From NCBI GenBank assembly GCA_016098155.1, contig JAAAJB010000053.1, positions 3,802-67,801 of the forward strand: 64,000 bases of DNA, read 5' to 3'. This DNA is from Actinomortierella ambigua (taxonomy: Eukaryota; Mortierellomycota; Mortierellomycetes; Mortierellales; Mortierellaceae). Below are positions 10,010 through 22,669 of the stretch, one piece after another (position 1 is the first letter of the stretch; each line of letters opens with the position of its first letter). Below the pieces are notes generated by a model. That model saw only the letters and a list, made by a program, of their open reading frames with translations. It was not told where the DNA came from and ran no database searches. The position numbers and the translations under genes were made by a program.

Positions 10010-13000
10010 ATGTTTGGCCAGCCCATGATGCTCGACCTCGCACGAGGCAGCACAAAGAACAAAAAGACTAGCAAGGCATGCGAAAACTGCCGGCGGCGGC
10101 GAGTCAAGTGCGAAGGCACAAACCCTTGCTCCAACTGTGTCGCCGCAAAGACCACCTGTGTCTTCAGCACTAGCACGACCAAGCGTGGCCCGCCCAAGGG
10201 CTACGTCGAGGTCATTGAGGACCGCCTGGGCAAGATTGAAAACATGCTTGCCGGCATGGTGCGCAAGAAAAAGGATCCTGCAGCCTCCGACATCTCTAGC
10301 GCCACGGCCGCCGCGGCTGCAGCTTCAGCCCTGGACGACGACGACGACACTGCTTCGGTAGCGTCCTTCCAGCACTCGACTCACCCCCACCACCCCTTCT
10401 CCTCTCATCATCACCACGACAACCACTCCTCTACCGACCTTGATACCAAATCTCAGGCCCCTGCCTCCCCTTGTCTGACTGCCGCCCGATCATCAACCCC
10501 TGCGGCCCAACATAGCATCCGTCAGGGCTCCGTCTCCGCCTTTTCCCCTCTGGGCCGCCACTCACCTCTCGTGTCGCGCAACCGCTCCCTGACATCGCTA
10601 CTTCCCTTCTCGCCCGACAACGACCTGTCAGCGACCACTCAAAATGACATTGCCACGCTCACCAGCATGTTTGACAAGCTTGGCACCACCTCCATCCGCA
10701 CCACGGTCCCCTTCCCTTGGCTCTCGCCCGAACAGTCATCTCAATATGGTCGCAACCAACTCCAGTTCTCGGAAGGCTCTCTCGAGCACCCGTTGCCGAC
10801 GCTCAACCCCGCCAACCTCCTGCCTGCTGGCACGACACCGGAGCTCGTGGAGCGGCTGTTGGACGTGTACTTTAATACCTTCAACCCCTTCTTACCCATT
10901 CTTCACCAGGCATCCTTCATGGCCCAGTGGCAGCAGTCGCTATGCTCACAATGCCCACCCAATGCGCTATCGACCTACCTTTCTGCACAGCCCTTGCCTC
11001 CTTCTGCCACGGCCTCGCATCACCAGCATACCCATGCCTCGTTATCACCCCTATTGTTGAATGCCGTCCTAGCAGTGGCATCCAAGGGCGTTGCCCAGAC
11101 ACAGGATGGCCGCATCTTCTTTGACTGTGCTCGTCTGCTATTGGACGAGTTCCTTGACACACCTCGTGTGAGCACCGTACAAGCGCTCTGCCTCCTGTCG
11201 CAGTACCATCACCAAGGCCAATGGAAGGCAACGCGCAGCAGCGGTTATCTCTCGCTGGCTATCCGCATGGCACACGAGCTCGGCTTGAACCGTGATCCAG
11301 AAATGGTCGCAGGCCCTCAGGCCGACAGTCTGCGTTATCTGTGGTGGTCGCTGTTTATCCTTGTATGTGGCTAAAATGACATTTTGGATATGATATGCAT
11401 TGTTGTTTCCTCCATTGTTTGTTGGCCTTCTCCATCTCTCTTTGTCTCTCTCTCTCTCTCTTTCCCTGCAATGTCTCACCACTACTGTGGTTGCTTGCTG
11501 TTGTAGGCGGTTTTGTGAAGATGTATACTTTAATATGTGATTCTCACTCATCTCCCCCGCCCTTTCTCTCTCTCTCTCTCTCTCTTTTTTAGGACCATCA
11601 ATTCTCAGCCTGGCTGGGTGTCGGCCTGCTGATGCACGACAAGGAGAGCAATGTTGAGATCCCAGTCGACGCCTCCCACAATGAGGACATGCTCGGCTTT
11701 GTTAGTATGGTCCGCCTGGTCAAGGTAACTCACACAGCACACATTTATGGCAGGCACACACAGCTTGTTGAACACAACACAAATACACACCACCACATAT
11801 CTTTTCGAAACACAACGCACTCTATTTCTTTCACCAAGCCTTCTCGGGTGCCCCCTCATTGGCCACCTGATGCGATGCCAAATTGGCCTGAACATAACAA
11901 ACATCTCTTAACCTTGTTCTGGTGTCTAGATCCTTGGAAGTGTTCTCCACCACTCGTACTCCACCCAATCGCTGCCTCCGCAGTTTGGTGGCCACGACTC
12001 GATGGTCTCGTACATCGAGGGCTCTCTAGCCACCTGGCTGAGCAACCTGGCCACCGAGCTCCGCTGGCAACACCCTAACCAGCCCCAGCGCGGTGCCTCG
12101 GCTTCGCCCATTCGGTCCCCGCGTCAGGTGGTGAACCTGATAGCAGCACACGCCAAGACCTCGCCCGTCTACCCAGCCTACCTTTACATCGTGTACAACA
12201 CAACGCTCATCCTCCTGCACCGTCCCTACATTGTCGGAGCTGCCGGCTCTCCTGCCGCAGCCCAGTCGAATACCATCTGCACCGGGTCAGGCCGCGCCAT
12301 CACAGACATCACTCAGGGCATGGATATCAATCAATGCTCCTATGTCGTGAACCGCTTTGCACTTTACGCCCTGCTGCAGGCTGGCGTCATTCACGCCATG
12401 AACGCGGTGTATGACAAACGTGGTACAGCTGTGGCCATGGAGTACTACCGCCGTACCATCAAGGTCCTCGAGAACTTTAAGCGATGTGTCTCATTCGCAG
12501 GCGGTGTTGCTGAGGGTATTCAGGTAAGAGCGGGCAATTGATTTTGACCTGTAACAATATCATCCATCCCCTTTAAGAAACTCCGAGATGCTGACTCCCT
12601 TTTTTTTTTTTTTTCCTCGACTTCTTCTTCCCGTTACTGCATTCTCGTCTATGTTAGATCCTTGACCAATTCCTTGCCAGTACATCCAAGGCTGCAGCAG
12701 AAGAAGCAGCGTCGAACCCTTCTCATGAGGCCACCATGTCCCATCCAAGCACCGAGGTGGACCCTGTCAAAGCCTACTTGGAGCAGGAGCGGCTTGAAGG
12801 CCAGCCCTCGCGCAAGAAGCGAACCATTGACGCCTGCCGTGAGATGAGCGAGCCCCTTATTTCTGCCAAGAGTGAGGCACCCGATTCACCTGCTCTTCCT
12901 TTGCAGGTGACGACGCTGTCGACACTGACGGCTTCAGCAATGTCCCAGGCTGCTTCTACTGCCGCCGGCACTGCTGCTACTGCAGATAGCGCCAATCCTT

Positions 13001-13779
13001 ATCAAGCAGCCTACCAGCTGCAGATGCAGCAGCGCCAGGCTGAGCTTAAGGAACAGCAGAAACAACAGCAGCTCAAGATCCAGCAACAACATCGCCTGTA
13101 TCAACAGATGCAGGCTTTTGGTCCCTCTATGGCCAGCCCCAAAGCTGCTAATGTGCCAGCTGGCGGAGAACCGCAGGAGGTGAATGGCATGCTCCAGAAG
13201 CTGGAGCAACAGCAACTCCAGCAACGCCAGTTGCTCCGTCAGCATTTCCAGCGCCAACAGCAGCAACAGCAGTTGGAGGCAGAGGGCAAGAACCAAGACG
13301 CGGCTCCTGATGTGACTGTTGTCACGAACGCGACGCTGTCTACGCCTGTTATTCCTAGCCACCGCTATGCTCTTCAGATGCTTCAGCAGCAACAGCAACA
13401 ACAACAACAACAACAACAGCAACAACAGCAACAACACCATCATCAGCCACATCACCCTCAGCAGACCCAACCTCAGACGCAAGCCATGGTGGGTTACCCG
13501 ATGGGCATGGACATCCAGCAGTCCAAGATGGGAGAGTCTGGCCAGATGTACGGAGCGATGAATATGACAGGAGCACCCTCTCAGGAAGAGTTTGAGTACG
13601 ACCCTTCGCGTTACTGGGTCGACTACTCGGGCGCGTTGGTAAACCAGACACCGATGGGCAACCCTCTGCTGGATCACCAGACGATGACACCTGCCACTGT
13701 CTCTGGCTCGCAACTCATGCCCGGAACCAAGCTGGCCACGACTACAGAGGTGGACTTTTCTGCACCTCTGTGGAACTAA
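10010..13779 (+). CDS. Zn2Cys6 fungal-specific transcription factor
   Basis: Exons 10010-11362, 11593-11724, 11930-12523 and 12658-13779 are all joined in phase 0, giving 1066 aa. The Gal4-type zinc cluster is complete: Cys24, 27, 34, 40, 43 and 50. It is followed by the linker KRGPPKGYVEVIEDRL, which begins a short coiled dimerisation helix. A Ser/His/Pro-rich stretch follows, then the fungal transcription factor middle-homology region (from about residue 270; NTFNPFLPILHQASF, LLSQYHHQGQWKATRSSGY, and so on). The C-terminus is Gln-rich with a pure poly-Gln tract near residues 936-952 followed by His-rich sequence, typical of an activation domain. It is nuclear and DNA-binding. The target pathway is unknown; the class includes sugar and carbon-source regulators, but nothing here fixes that. 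The 5' leader is extremely CT-rich. Confidence 0.9.
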
Positions 13780-16143
13780 GCTGGGGAGGGAGGGACAGCC
13801 AAGACACAAGCACGTTCTTTGTCGTGGTCCTTGGTCGATCCATCCACTCACCCACACTCCTTTGCCCCCCCCCTCCTTCTTGTCATTTACCTGTACATAT
13901 ATACATATTCCGCACTCTGATCATCATTTGACAGTCATTGCTCTCTTTGGTAGTCGTAGTCTCTTTTTTTTTTTATGCATTCCCTTTCCTTTTTGGCATT
14001 TCTTCCGTGTGATTCCCCAATGCTGTAGACCCGCTTTTTGTTTGTACGTGTTCTTTGATGTTTTGTTTGGGAAATGGAAAGAGACGTTCTTTGACTTTTT
14101 TTTGTAAAAAAGAAAACATAAATCCACGCGAGGTTGTACAACCATATAGGAAAGATGAAGGAAATATTACCCTTTGGTTGGGTAGCGCGAATTTTTGGGA
14201 GGGAATCTCATCTTACTACCGAAAATGAGAGCGGAAAAGGGCTCTTGGACATGGTCCCACAATGTCCATGCACCATGTTCCCCGATAGAAGATGAAGTAC
14301 ACAGCAATGTCTTTCATAAACGCGTCATTACCTCGCTTGATCCCAAGAGATCGCTCACCCAATAATTGTGTCAATCAGGGATTGCGCCTCGATATCCACC
14401 CCCTCCCCCCCCTCCCCTGCGTGAACATCAAGCTCGTTTNNNNNNNNNNTGCATTTAAGAGAAAAAAAAAAAAAAAAAAAAAGTCGGAGAGAGACCGCGG
14501 CGAGCAAGTTTTGGGTCATAGAAAGAGCACCTGCCCTAAATGTCGTGAGAGCCAGAAAGAAAAGAAATGAGGCGTGGTACCCCGAAGGGTTTGAAAGCAG
14601 CAAGAGACCTTTTTTGCTTTTTAGGTATGTAGCCGGAGCCTTTCCTTCCCTTTATGCAGCATCGCATCGAAATGTACAAGGGGTCCCAGGGAAGGAAGCA
14701 AGAAGAGAGAGGAGTGAGGAGGAAACGATGGGCACACGGACAGACGCAAGGTGGGGATGGCCCCCTTGACGGACCGAGTGTGGCAACAACATGGCAGAGA
14801 CAGTGGACACCCACGCCCGCGCTGAGCATTTGTTTACGAGAACAAGAAAGATGAGGAGCCATGCAACACACAAAGTTACAAGAGAAGAGGGCTCCTCTTC
14901 CTCTCTTTCTGCTTCATGGTTCATCATCTGGCCAAATTGCTGGGTGCCCTGGGCAAAACACACGCACTCTCATACACATGTTGTTTGTTGACAAAACACA
15001 ACAGCGACAAGAGACGAAAAGAAAGAGGGGAGGGGGGAAGGGGGATACGTGACACTACTGAGGACTGTGCAGATACCACATCAACCTGTCGCTAACAAGG
15101 AGAGACACGTCCCCGAGTGCTTCTCTCTCACTCTCTCTCTCTGTTGACGAGTGTGTTGTCTGCCTGCGTTTTGGAATGTTCGTGCCTACCCCTCCTCGAA
15201 ACTGCCGCTCGGCATCGGAACACGAGCTTCAATAACCCAATTTCACTCTATATTGCAACAAGAAAGACCAGACTCAGTGAGAGATGAGAGCTTTGACAGC
15301 ATCCCGCATCTGCTGCCAGCAGGGCTAGGCTAGACTAGACTAGGCTGGGGTTGAGTTGAGTTGGGTGGAGTTGAGTTGGGCTTTGGACTTTCTTGACCTG
15401 GCCTCGCGCTCTCCCTCTTTCATTGAAGGGGGGGGGGTGCGGTGCGGTGCGGTTGCGGTTGCGGTGAGGTGGGGGGGGGCTGTCCTTTCGACCCTGGCTG
15501 GCATCAACTATGTAGCTTTCTCCATCATTTCAAAGCAACTCATCTCTCGTCCTCATTCACCCACCTTCTTCTTCTTCTTCTTCTTTCCTTTTTGCCGCCC
15601 TTTGCTCCTCTCCTCCCCCACCCCCCCCCTTCTCTCTTTTCTCTCTCTCTCTCCTCTTCTCTCCTCTTTCTTACTTTCCTTTCCACTTTCACTCCCCCTC
15701 TTCATACTACTTCGAGTCCACTTTTGACCACACACACATACACACACCCGAGCTTTGGAGTGTGTGAGAATCACTGATACATTCACGCGTGGTCCTTTTT
15801 TCCTTGGCCCTTTTAAACAACACGGACCCGCCCACCTTCGTTTGCACCACATCCCCACACCCAACACCTACAAAAAAAACGCGCTACCGTGAAGCTTACA
15901 CTATTTCTATCGAGCCTTTGTTTTTTTTATTCTCGTCCTTTATTTACTGCCTGCCTTGTTGCCCTTCCTATTTTTCTCTTGCTCTCTCATTTTGTGTGTG
16001 GTGTATATGAGTGTGTGTGTGTGTTTTGTCACACCCTAGCTATTCTATAATTTTTGTTTTATTACTACTCCTCTCCCCTTCCATCCTTTCCTTTCATTCT
16101 CATTTCTCGTCATTTCAGTCTCCACTATTTTCACCTCTTCAAC
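13780..16143. other. Intergenic, with assembly gap and CT-rich septin leader
   Basis: No gene is supported in these 2.4 kb. The first part is the 3' flank of the Zn2Cys6 gene; a scaffold gap sits at 14440-14449. From about 15560 onward the plus strand becomes strongly pyrimidine-rich up to the septin start, like the leaders of neighbouring genes. A short tandem of TTGAG/TTGGG-like units and a G-rich tract lie near 15345-15480. Confidence 0.6.
14440..14449. other. Assembly gap (10 N)
   Basis: Ten consecutive Ns next to a C-rich run and a following 20-odd base A-run. The window is a scaffold, so distances across this point are not reliable. Confidence 0.99.
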
Positions 16144-16760
16144 ATGACTTATGCTAGTCGACGCAAAAATCTCGGTAGGCTATCCTTTAGTTGTCGCAGC
16201 AGTGGCGTCAGGCCCTGGGGTCTTTTTTGGCTTTGTACCTGAACGGCAATTGAAACACGCGCGTGAAAAAAAAAAAAAGTCTGCGGCCGTGAGACTCTGC
16301 TTTTTAACAAGAGTTGCTGCAGGAGAAAGACAGAAAAAAAAGGAAAGGGAGAGAGAGAAAGAAGAGACCAACCAGCGCATCCTCGACATGGACGGACAAA
16401 AGAGCAGCAGAACCCCTTCCTCCGTTCCAAGTAGGCAACTACTTTAAGGGTAGAAAAAGGAACTGCGGGTGAACATCATCCACCTGCTTCTCCAACCTGG
16501 ACATGACAAACGTGCATGAGCACAATGACATTCGTTCTCACCAGGAGTGTGTTTTTGCTCTCCTTCCGTCGACAACACCTCTCGTTTGCGAGGGGGAAAG
16601 GGGGATAGGAGGCTGGGAAGTTGTTCGGGTCCCCCCTTCGCGCTCTCCCCCTCCTGCTGGCTCTCAGTGGTGACTGGAGAGGGGGGGGTGGAGGAGACAA
16701 GAATGACATCGTGGCTCCTGCTTGATAACTTGCTGATTCTTTGACGCTGACGACCTCCCC

Positions 16761-16792
<32 letters not shown>

Positions 16793-18679
16793 TCTACACC
16801 CTCTTTCGCTCTCTATGGACATCTCCAACGGACAACTTGGACACAACCACACATCGGACACGCGGATGTACGGCGGCTCTTCCCTTTTTTGTCACCCCTG
16901 CCAGTCTCAGAGCTCAATCTGATGATGGTCGGGTACAGCGGACTGGGCAAGACGAGCTTCATCCGGACCCTGTTTGGCACCCTCCAGCTACGTTCACCAG
17001 CGGGCTCGAAGCGAGCCACCATGGCTCTGAACCCGAATGGTCATGCACCCCAGGGTTCCTCCTCCTCCTCTTCCGACCGGCCCACCACTCCTCTGAGCCG
17101 CAAATCCACCAATTCGGGCCTCAACTCGCAATTCAACAACAATACGAATGCCAACCATACCAACCCCAACCCAGCCGACAACCACGGCCTCGGCACAAAG
17201 ACCAACGCGATCAAGGATTCTGTCGGCTATGCGACTGGCAAGCTTGAGCCGACCCTCAACTCATACGAGGCCCTCTATGAGATTGATGAGGGTAACGAGA
17301 GGATCAACCTGACCTTGGTCGACACACCAGGCTTTGTTGGGACAGATGAGGTGGTCGACGCTCACTGCGATGAGATTCTGGCCTACTTGGAGTATCAGTT
17401 TGATTTGACTCTTGCTGAGGTATGTATCTTTGTTTCCCTCTGCTCATCGTTGCTGGCTCTCTTTCTCTCTCTCTTCACGTTGCTGTTGTTTTTGTTCTGG
17501 TTCGAAAGCCAAAGCAGTAGCCCAAAGCTCTTGCTGGCTAAAAGGCGACTGTACTGAAAAAAAAAATACTCTCACGTTTACGCCATCGATGCCATGTGTC
17601 TTCATGCTCATAGCTCATAGCCAAAAAAAAAAAAAAAAAAAAGAAGTCTAGGTGTGTCTGACACTTTGTTTGTTTTTTTGTTTTTTTCCTCTTGGCTTAT
17701 TTTTTAGGAACGTAAAGTGCGTCGTAATCCCAAGGCTAGTGATAACCAAATCCATGCCTGCCTGTATTTCATCGACCACACAGCAACGGCAACTTCGGCA
17801 TCGCACGCGACACGAATGGGTCTTTCAGAGGCCGATATCCGTATCCTCAAGCGCCTGGTGACGCGTGTGAATGTGATCCCCGTGATTGCACGCGCGGACA
17901 CGCTGACAAAGGCACAGGTGGTGCGGCTGAAGCAAGCAATCATCCGCGATGCCAAGAAGAACAAGATCAAGTTTTTCCGCTTCATTTCGGCCAAGGACGA
18001 GAAGCGTCTGTACCGCATCAACCACCCAGAGGCGGGGGCGGAGGATGAGAAGCTCCAGATGCTGGAGACGAATGAAGACGAAGAGGAGGCAGAGGAAAAG
18101 GCTCGCAATGAAAAGAGACGGTCGGATGCCAAGGCTCTGGGTGAAGTCATACCCGGCGTTGGAGAAGACGACGACGATGACGATGACGATGATGATGAGG
18201 ACGACTTTGACGAGGAGGACGAGGAACTCTTGGAGATGTTGCGTGAAAGGGCAGCCCTGCAGGCCATGGTGCCCTTTTCGGTCATTGCTCAAGAGGAGGA
18301 GGTCCAGGTCCTAGACGAACAAGGTCGTGCGATCCAAGGTCGAGAGTTCCCTTGGGGAGTGATCAACTGTTGGGATGCGAAGCACTGTGATCTGGCGGGT
18401 CTGCGGTCGTCTCTGCTTCAAAGCCATCGTGCGGAGCTGAAGGAGCTTACGTTTGGCCACTTTTACGAGTCGTACCGTACAGAGAAGCTGACGGCTAGGA
18501 CGAGCCAGCGTCGAGCGATGCAGTCTCAACAACAACAACAGCAACAACAACAACACCAGCAGCAACAGCAACAAAAACAACACCCGAACCATATCACTGC
18601 CAAGGAGGTGCGGACCAACGGCACTGCGGCACACCAGACCGCGCCACATGTGCGGCTCGGCGGCCCCTGGGAAGAGTAA
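16144..18679 (+). CDS. Septin-family GTPase with acidic and poly-Gln insertions
   Basis: Exons 16144-16174, 16905-17419 and 17708-18679 give 505 aa. The first exon encodes MTYASRRKNL plus one base of a Val codon. That phase matches the exon at 16905, although the intron is unusually long (730 bases). GTP-binding motifs are G1 GYSGLGKTS (20-28), G3 DTPG (150-153) and G4 ARAD (243-246; the usual septin text is AKAD). The septin-unique region is recognisable at WGVINCWDAKHCDLAGLRSS and FGHFYESYRTEKL. Septins polymerise into filaments and rings at septa and branch sites. Unusual features are a Ser/Asn-rich loop in the G domain (about 45-100), an Asp/Glu run (about 337-359) and a C-terminal Gln-rich tail (about 456-475) instead of a clear coiled coil. 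It is probably a divergent fungal septin group; the exact orthologue was not assigned. Confidence 0.87.
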
Positions 18680-20192
18680 AAGACCATTACCCTCTCTACC
18701 ACGCATCGTGCCCCCAGGCTCACATCACTCTCTCCCTGTGCACAAAGATAACACTAATACTTTCAAATGCAATTCTGTTTACATACCGCAACTACCGTCT
18801 TGATGATGACTCCCCCTCCCCACACTTGCTCCTTCCCTGCACAAAATATCATTTTAATGAAATCGCGACTTTTTTTTTTTTTTTTTGACACGCAGGGTAC
18901 ATTTCAATGAGCTAGGGGAGAGGAGAGGAGGGAACGTGTCTGTTTCTTTTGAGATGTGATTTTTGTTTGTTGTTTGTTGCTTGTTGCTTGCTTCGAGGCT
19001 GAGCCATGAAATGAAGCAAGGGTGCATCACAAGCGCCCAGCGTGGGTATCTCGCCTACACGCCTGGATTCGGGGTCTTTGTTCTTTTTTTTTTCGCTGCT
19101 TCCTTTTTTTCTTTCCTTCTACTTTTTTTGAGCAGCAATTTCCGACAAAGTGCTAGGGTAGATGATGGAGTTTTTGGGGTATTGGGGGGCAAACAACAGA
19201 AATTCCTTGGATTCTGCTGAGTGGTTCGTTGTGCACACACTCTCACATACACACTCTCACACACTTCACACACACGCGAACCAGGCGCGAACGAGGGGTG
19301 GATGCTGACTTGTTTATTCCTTGTGTTCCCCCCCCCCCCTTCTCAACCTCTTGTACCCTCGCACACGAGCACACGACAACGCCTTATCCATCTGTGTGTG
19401 CGTGTGTGTGTGTGTATGCTTTTTTTTCTTTGGATTTCATTACTCCCATCTCTCACCATTGTGCGCGCTTCTTATGTGCATATGGTGTGAGTGATAGTGG
19501 GGTGTTGTGAAAGAGAGGCGAGAGCCAATGTCCTGGGAACAAAAAGTGCAATTGATCGGAGGAGGGCTGATGATCATCCAATCAAAAAAAGATACATGAT
19601 GAGAATCAGGGAACTCGAGAGTCTCGACAGGTTCTTTCTCTGGCGGCGACGGAGAAGGTTCCTGATGGGAAACCCAAGATTGTGATTGTGTTAGACCATG
19701 CAGTGGTTCCGGTGGTGCCAGGAAGAGAGAGAGGGCGAGAGAGAGACAGACAGAGAGAGACAAGGACTAGACTACAGCAAGTCGCGATAGCAGTGTGTAG
19801 ACAGACGCGCACAACCAACAAAGTCTTCATCGATTGGGCTTTTTACAAAGGTGTTTGTTGCAGGTACAACATGTAGGAGGGGGGATTGTGGAAAATGCCC
19901 GTCATCAGCTCGTGCTCTCCGAAAATGTTGTTGATGATGTCCTGAGCTACATACTGGCTTGGGTTGTGTTTGTTGTTGACATGACAATTTATGTGTGTGT
20001 GTGTATGTGTGGGTTGGGAGAAAGAGAGGGATAGTCAAAGGTCAGACTGCCACGCCCACACTTGGAGAGAGGGGGAGGGGCACATGTCCTCAACGGCCCA
20101 ATATTTCAGTCAGCTGGGGGTGCTGAACATGCTCACTTTCTCTCTCTCTCTCTCTCTCTTCTTTTTCCTCTCTTTCCCCCTCTCTTTCTTCC

Positions 20193-20223
<31 letters not shown>

Positions 20224-20734
20224 CTTTTTTCCCCTTTTCATCGTTTGACAGGGGCCCTCTTTTCCGAGTCGACACACAGATCCATCCTCGGCAGTCAAAG
20301 GGACAAAAGCCATCATCACCCTTGTTTGCCTTTTTCTTTTTCGTTTCGCGTCGACCTTATTTGTCCGCCAGAGGAGCTGGACTCGACAGCCCTACTCCCT
20401 CTTCTTGCATTCTCTTTTGCTGCTAACGCTACTCTTGTGCGTTGTCGCTTTTTGTTGTCCCCTCTTTCTTTCTTTTTTTTTCTTTGTTTATTTGTCCTTT
20501 CCTCGACATCCTTCTTCCATTCCTCCATTCCTCCATCATTGCCATTGCACTCTCTCTCTCCTCTTCTCCAAGCGTACATAGTGGAGGCGACTGACTGAAG
20601 GCAATATTTTTTTTCTCAGTCCTCTCGAACCCAATCCCGGGAAAACTTTAAACATCGTCCCACCCTGTTGTTCCTTTAAACCACCATTCGTCTCCTACTA
20701 TACACGAGAGCTCTCAGAAAACAAGGAACACAGG
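18680..20734. other. Intergenic, microsatellite-rich, no gene seen
   Basis: About 2 kb with CA/GT, CT/GA and homopolymer tracts (for example 19226-19275, 19395-19420, 20136-20235). No conserved protein segment or RNA gene was recognised. The last 600 bases are pyrimidine-rich and probably form the leader of the gene starting at 20735. Confidence 0.55.
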
Positions 20735-22551
20735 ATGACGGTGTTATCGACCAAGAAGAAGTTGCTGATGCTACCCGTGTCAGTCTTCTTGGCCTCTTCT
20801 GCATTCTTAGCAGGCCTAGCACGACCAGGTAACGTGAGACATCTTTGAATACACATACCCTACAAGACAACACCTACACCTACACATACACACATACACA
20901 CGTGTACACAGGCACACCACATACTGTACACACCCACACCCCTCAAGGCTACACATATACGTATAGAGGAGGATCCTCAATAAGCATGGAAGGGGGGTGA
21001 GTCGACAAAAAAATGAACAACAGACCTCGAGGAGAACAGGACCATTCACTGTTAGGGTTTAAGTAACTCGCCCCAGGGACATGCACATTGTTTACAACCA
21101 AAAGTCGCATGAACCTTGGCAGAGAAAGCTTAAACAAACAACATATAACATACACACTCTTGGCTACAGCGTGGATAAACTCTTTCCTCGTTGCAACTGC
21201 TCTGCTCTGTTGGGTTTCTTGTCTCTCCTCACTGCAGCTGGTTCGAGACCGACGACCTGATATTCTGCTCGTGCATTCCCCTCCCCCCCTCGCTTCCTTA
21301 GCAAGCAAACAAGCGAGTGAGAGATTGGTTGGTTAAGACGAGTAGCGTATAGAGTAGAGGAAAATGGACCAACAACATAAACCAGGAAACAGAGGAATGA
21401 ACATACCAGTGGAGGGCAGCAGCAGCAGATCTGACCCACCGTTACTGTTTCCCTGGTGTGATAGGTTGGGGTGCCTGCATCTGGTCTATCGTCTACGGCA
21501 CTCAGCCCAGCGGTGCATTGTGTTCCCTTACTCCTTTCGTCTGTTGCTACTTCCTTTTGTCCATTCTCTCGTGCATGGGTGGCATATCCACTCCTCTTCT
21601 CCCCCTTGCTTCCCTGCTTCTTCGTCTTTGACTCTCCACTCCCTTCCCTCACCACTACCACCACCACCACTCGGGGACTGCCCCAGTCTGCCTTGCTTAC
21701 GCCGTCTCTTTCATTGGGCCATCCAATGCCTCATTAGCTATTCTTCCGGCACCAATGGGACGGTGGCAAACACATTGGGTGCGGGGAGGAGGGGGGGTGA
21801 CAAAGACTGACAGACAGGAAGACCGATAGGGAGACAAACAGAGAAAGCAAAGGGAAGGGGAGATGGAGATGTTGCGCTTGTCTCTCTTCCTTCCCTTCTC
21901 TCCTCTCTTTTCTCTCTCCTTCTCGTTGTTCTGTTTGCCCATTCTTCCTCGACGGGAGTGACTCGAGTCTGTTCTCAACCCCGACTTACACCTTTCTTTT
22001 TCCAGCTCTACTGCTGCCCCCATATCAATCCCCCCACCCCCTCCAAAGGAACACATTGTTCCTTTTTTGTCCTCTTTTTTTCTTGGACTGGTGCTCTGAA
22101 GATGAACACAAAAAGTACCTCAACGACATCATGTTGCTGTTGTCTTGCGCTCTCGCTATCTCTCATGTCTACTCATCTGGGCCCCGCCTTACAGGCGGCA
22201 GTACATTTGGATGACAACAGAGAATGTGGGCGAGATTGAGGGTGAGCGCAAAAAAGCTCAGCTCAAACAACATACACGCACTGCACCAGACCATGTCTAC
22301 CTTGTTATTGCTACCGTGTCATACCAATTAATCTTCATATGTTGTTGTTTGTCGTTTTGAAACTCTAAACGAAAAATGACCCAGAAGCGCCTACCTTGGC
22401 GCGCTTTGTTTGGTGGTTGAGTCCTTTCCGTGCACAGAGACTGGAGGAATCACTAGAGCCGGATGTCTTGGGAAGGAGAGTCGATTGGATGAGGGAGATG
22501 ACGTGGGCTGGGGGTAATGCATCAACGCTGGCGCGCGTTTTCCGACATTAG
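20735..22551 (+). CDS. Small membrane protein of unknown family (five-exon model)
   Basis: The model joins 20735-20828, 21465-21512, 22102-22138, 22195-22241 and 22385-22551 to 130 aa in frame. I do not recognise the family. The strongest parts are the last two exons, whose junction is in phase. They read RQYIWMTTENVGEIE, then EAPTLARFVWWLSPFRAQR and ...RRVDWMREMTWAGGN to a TAG stop. The first exon encodes a basic then hydrophobic N-terminus (KKKLLMLPVSVFLASSAFLA), a signal anchor or single membrane segment. Exons 2 and 3 are short and chosen by phase and acceptor quality; the donor after exon 3 is weak, so the middle may be wrong. Size, one N-terminal membrane helix and a charged Trp-rich tail would suit a small organelle-membrane protein, but no function is claimed. 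The first exon could instead be the signal peptide of the downstream gene. Confidence 0.5.
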
Positions 22552-22669
22552 ACAACAACATGTAGAAAAAAAAGGTTTATCCACCGAGAATATGGTTCTG
22601 CGCTTCAGCCCTTTTGGAGCTTCCATATTGCGATTAGAGTATGCTGACACATTTTTTTATCTTCTCCAC

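Noticed and set aside
12934..13857. Long minus-strand Leu-rich frame
   Set aside because: Antisense of the Gln-rich C-terminus of the transcription factor; CAG/CAA read backward gives Leu.
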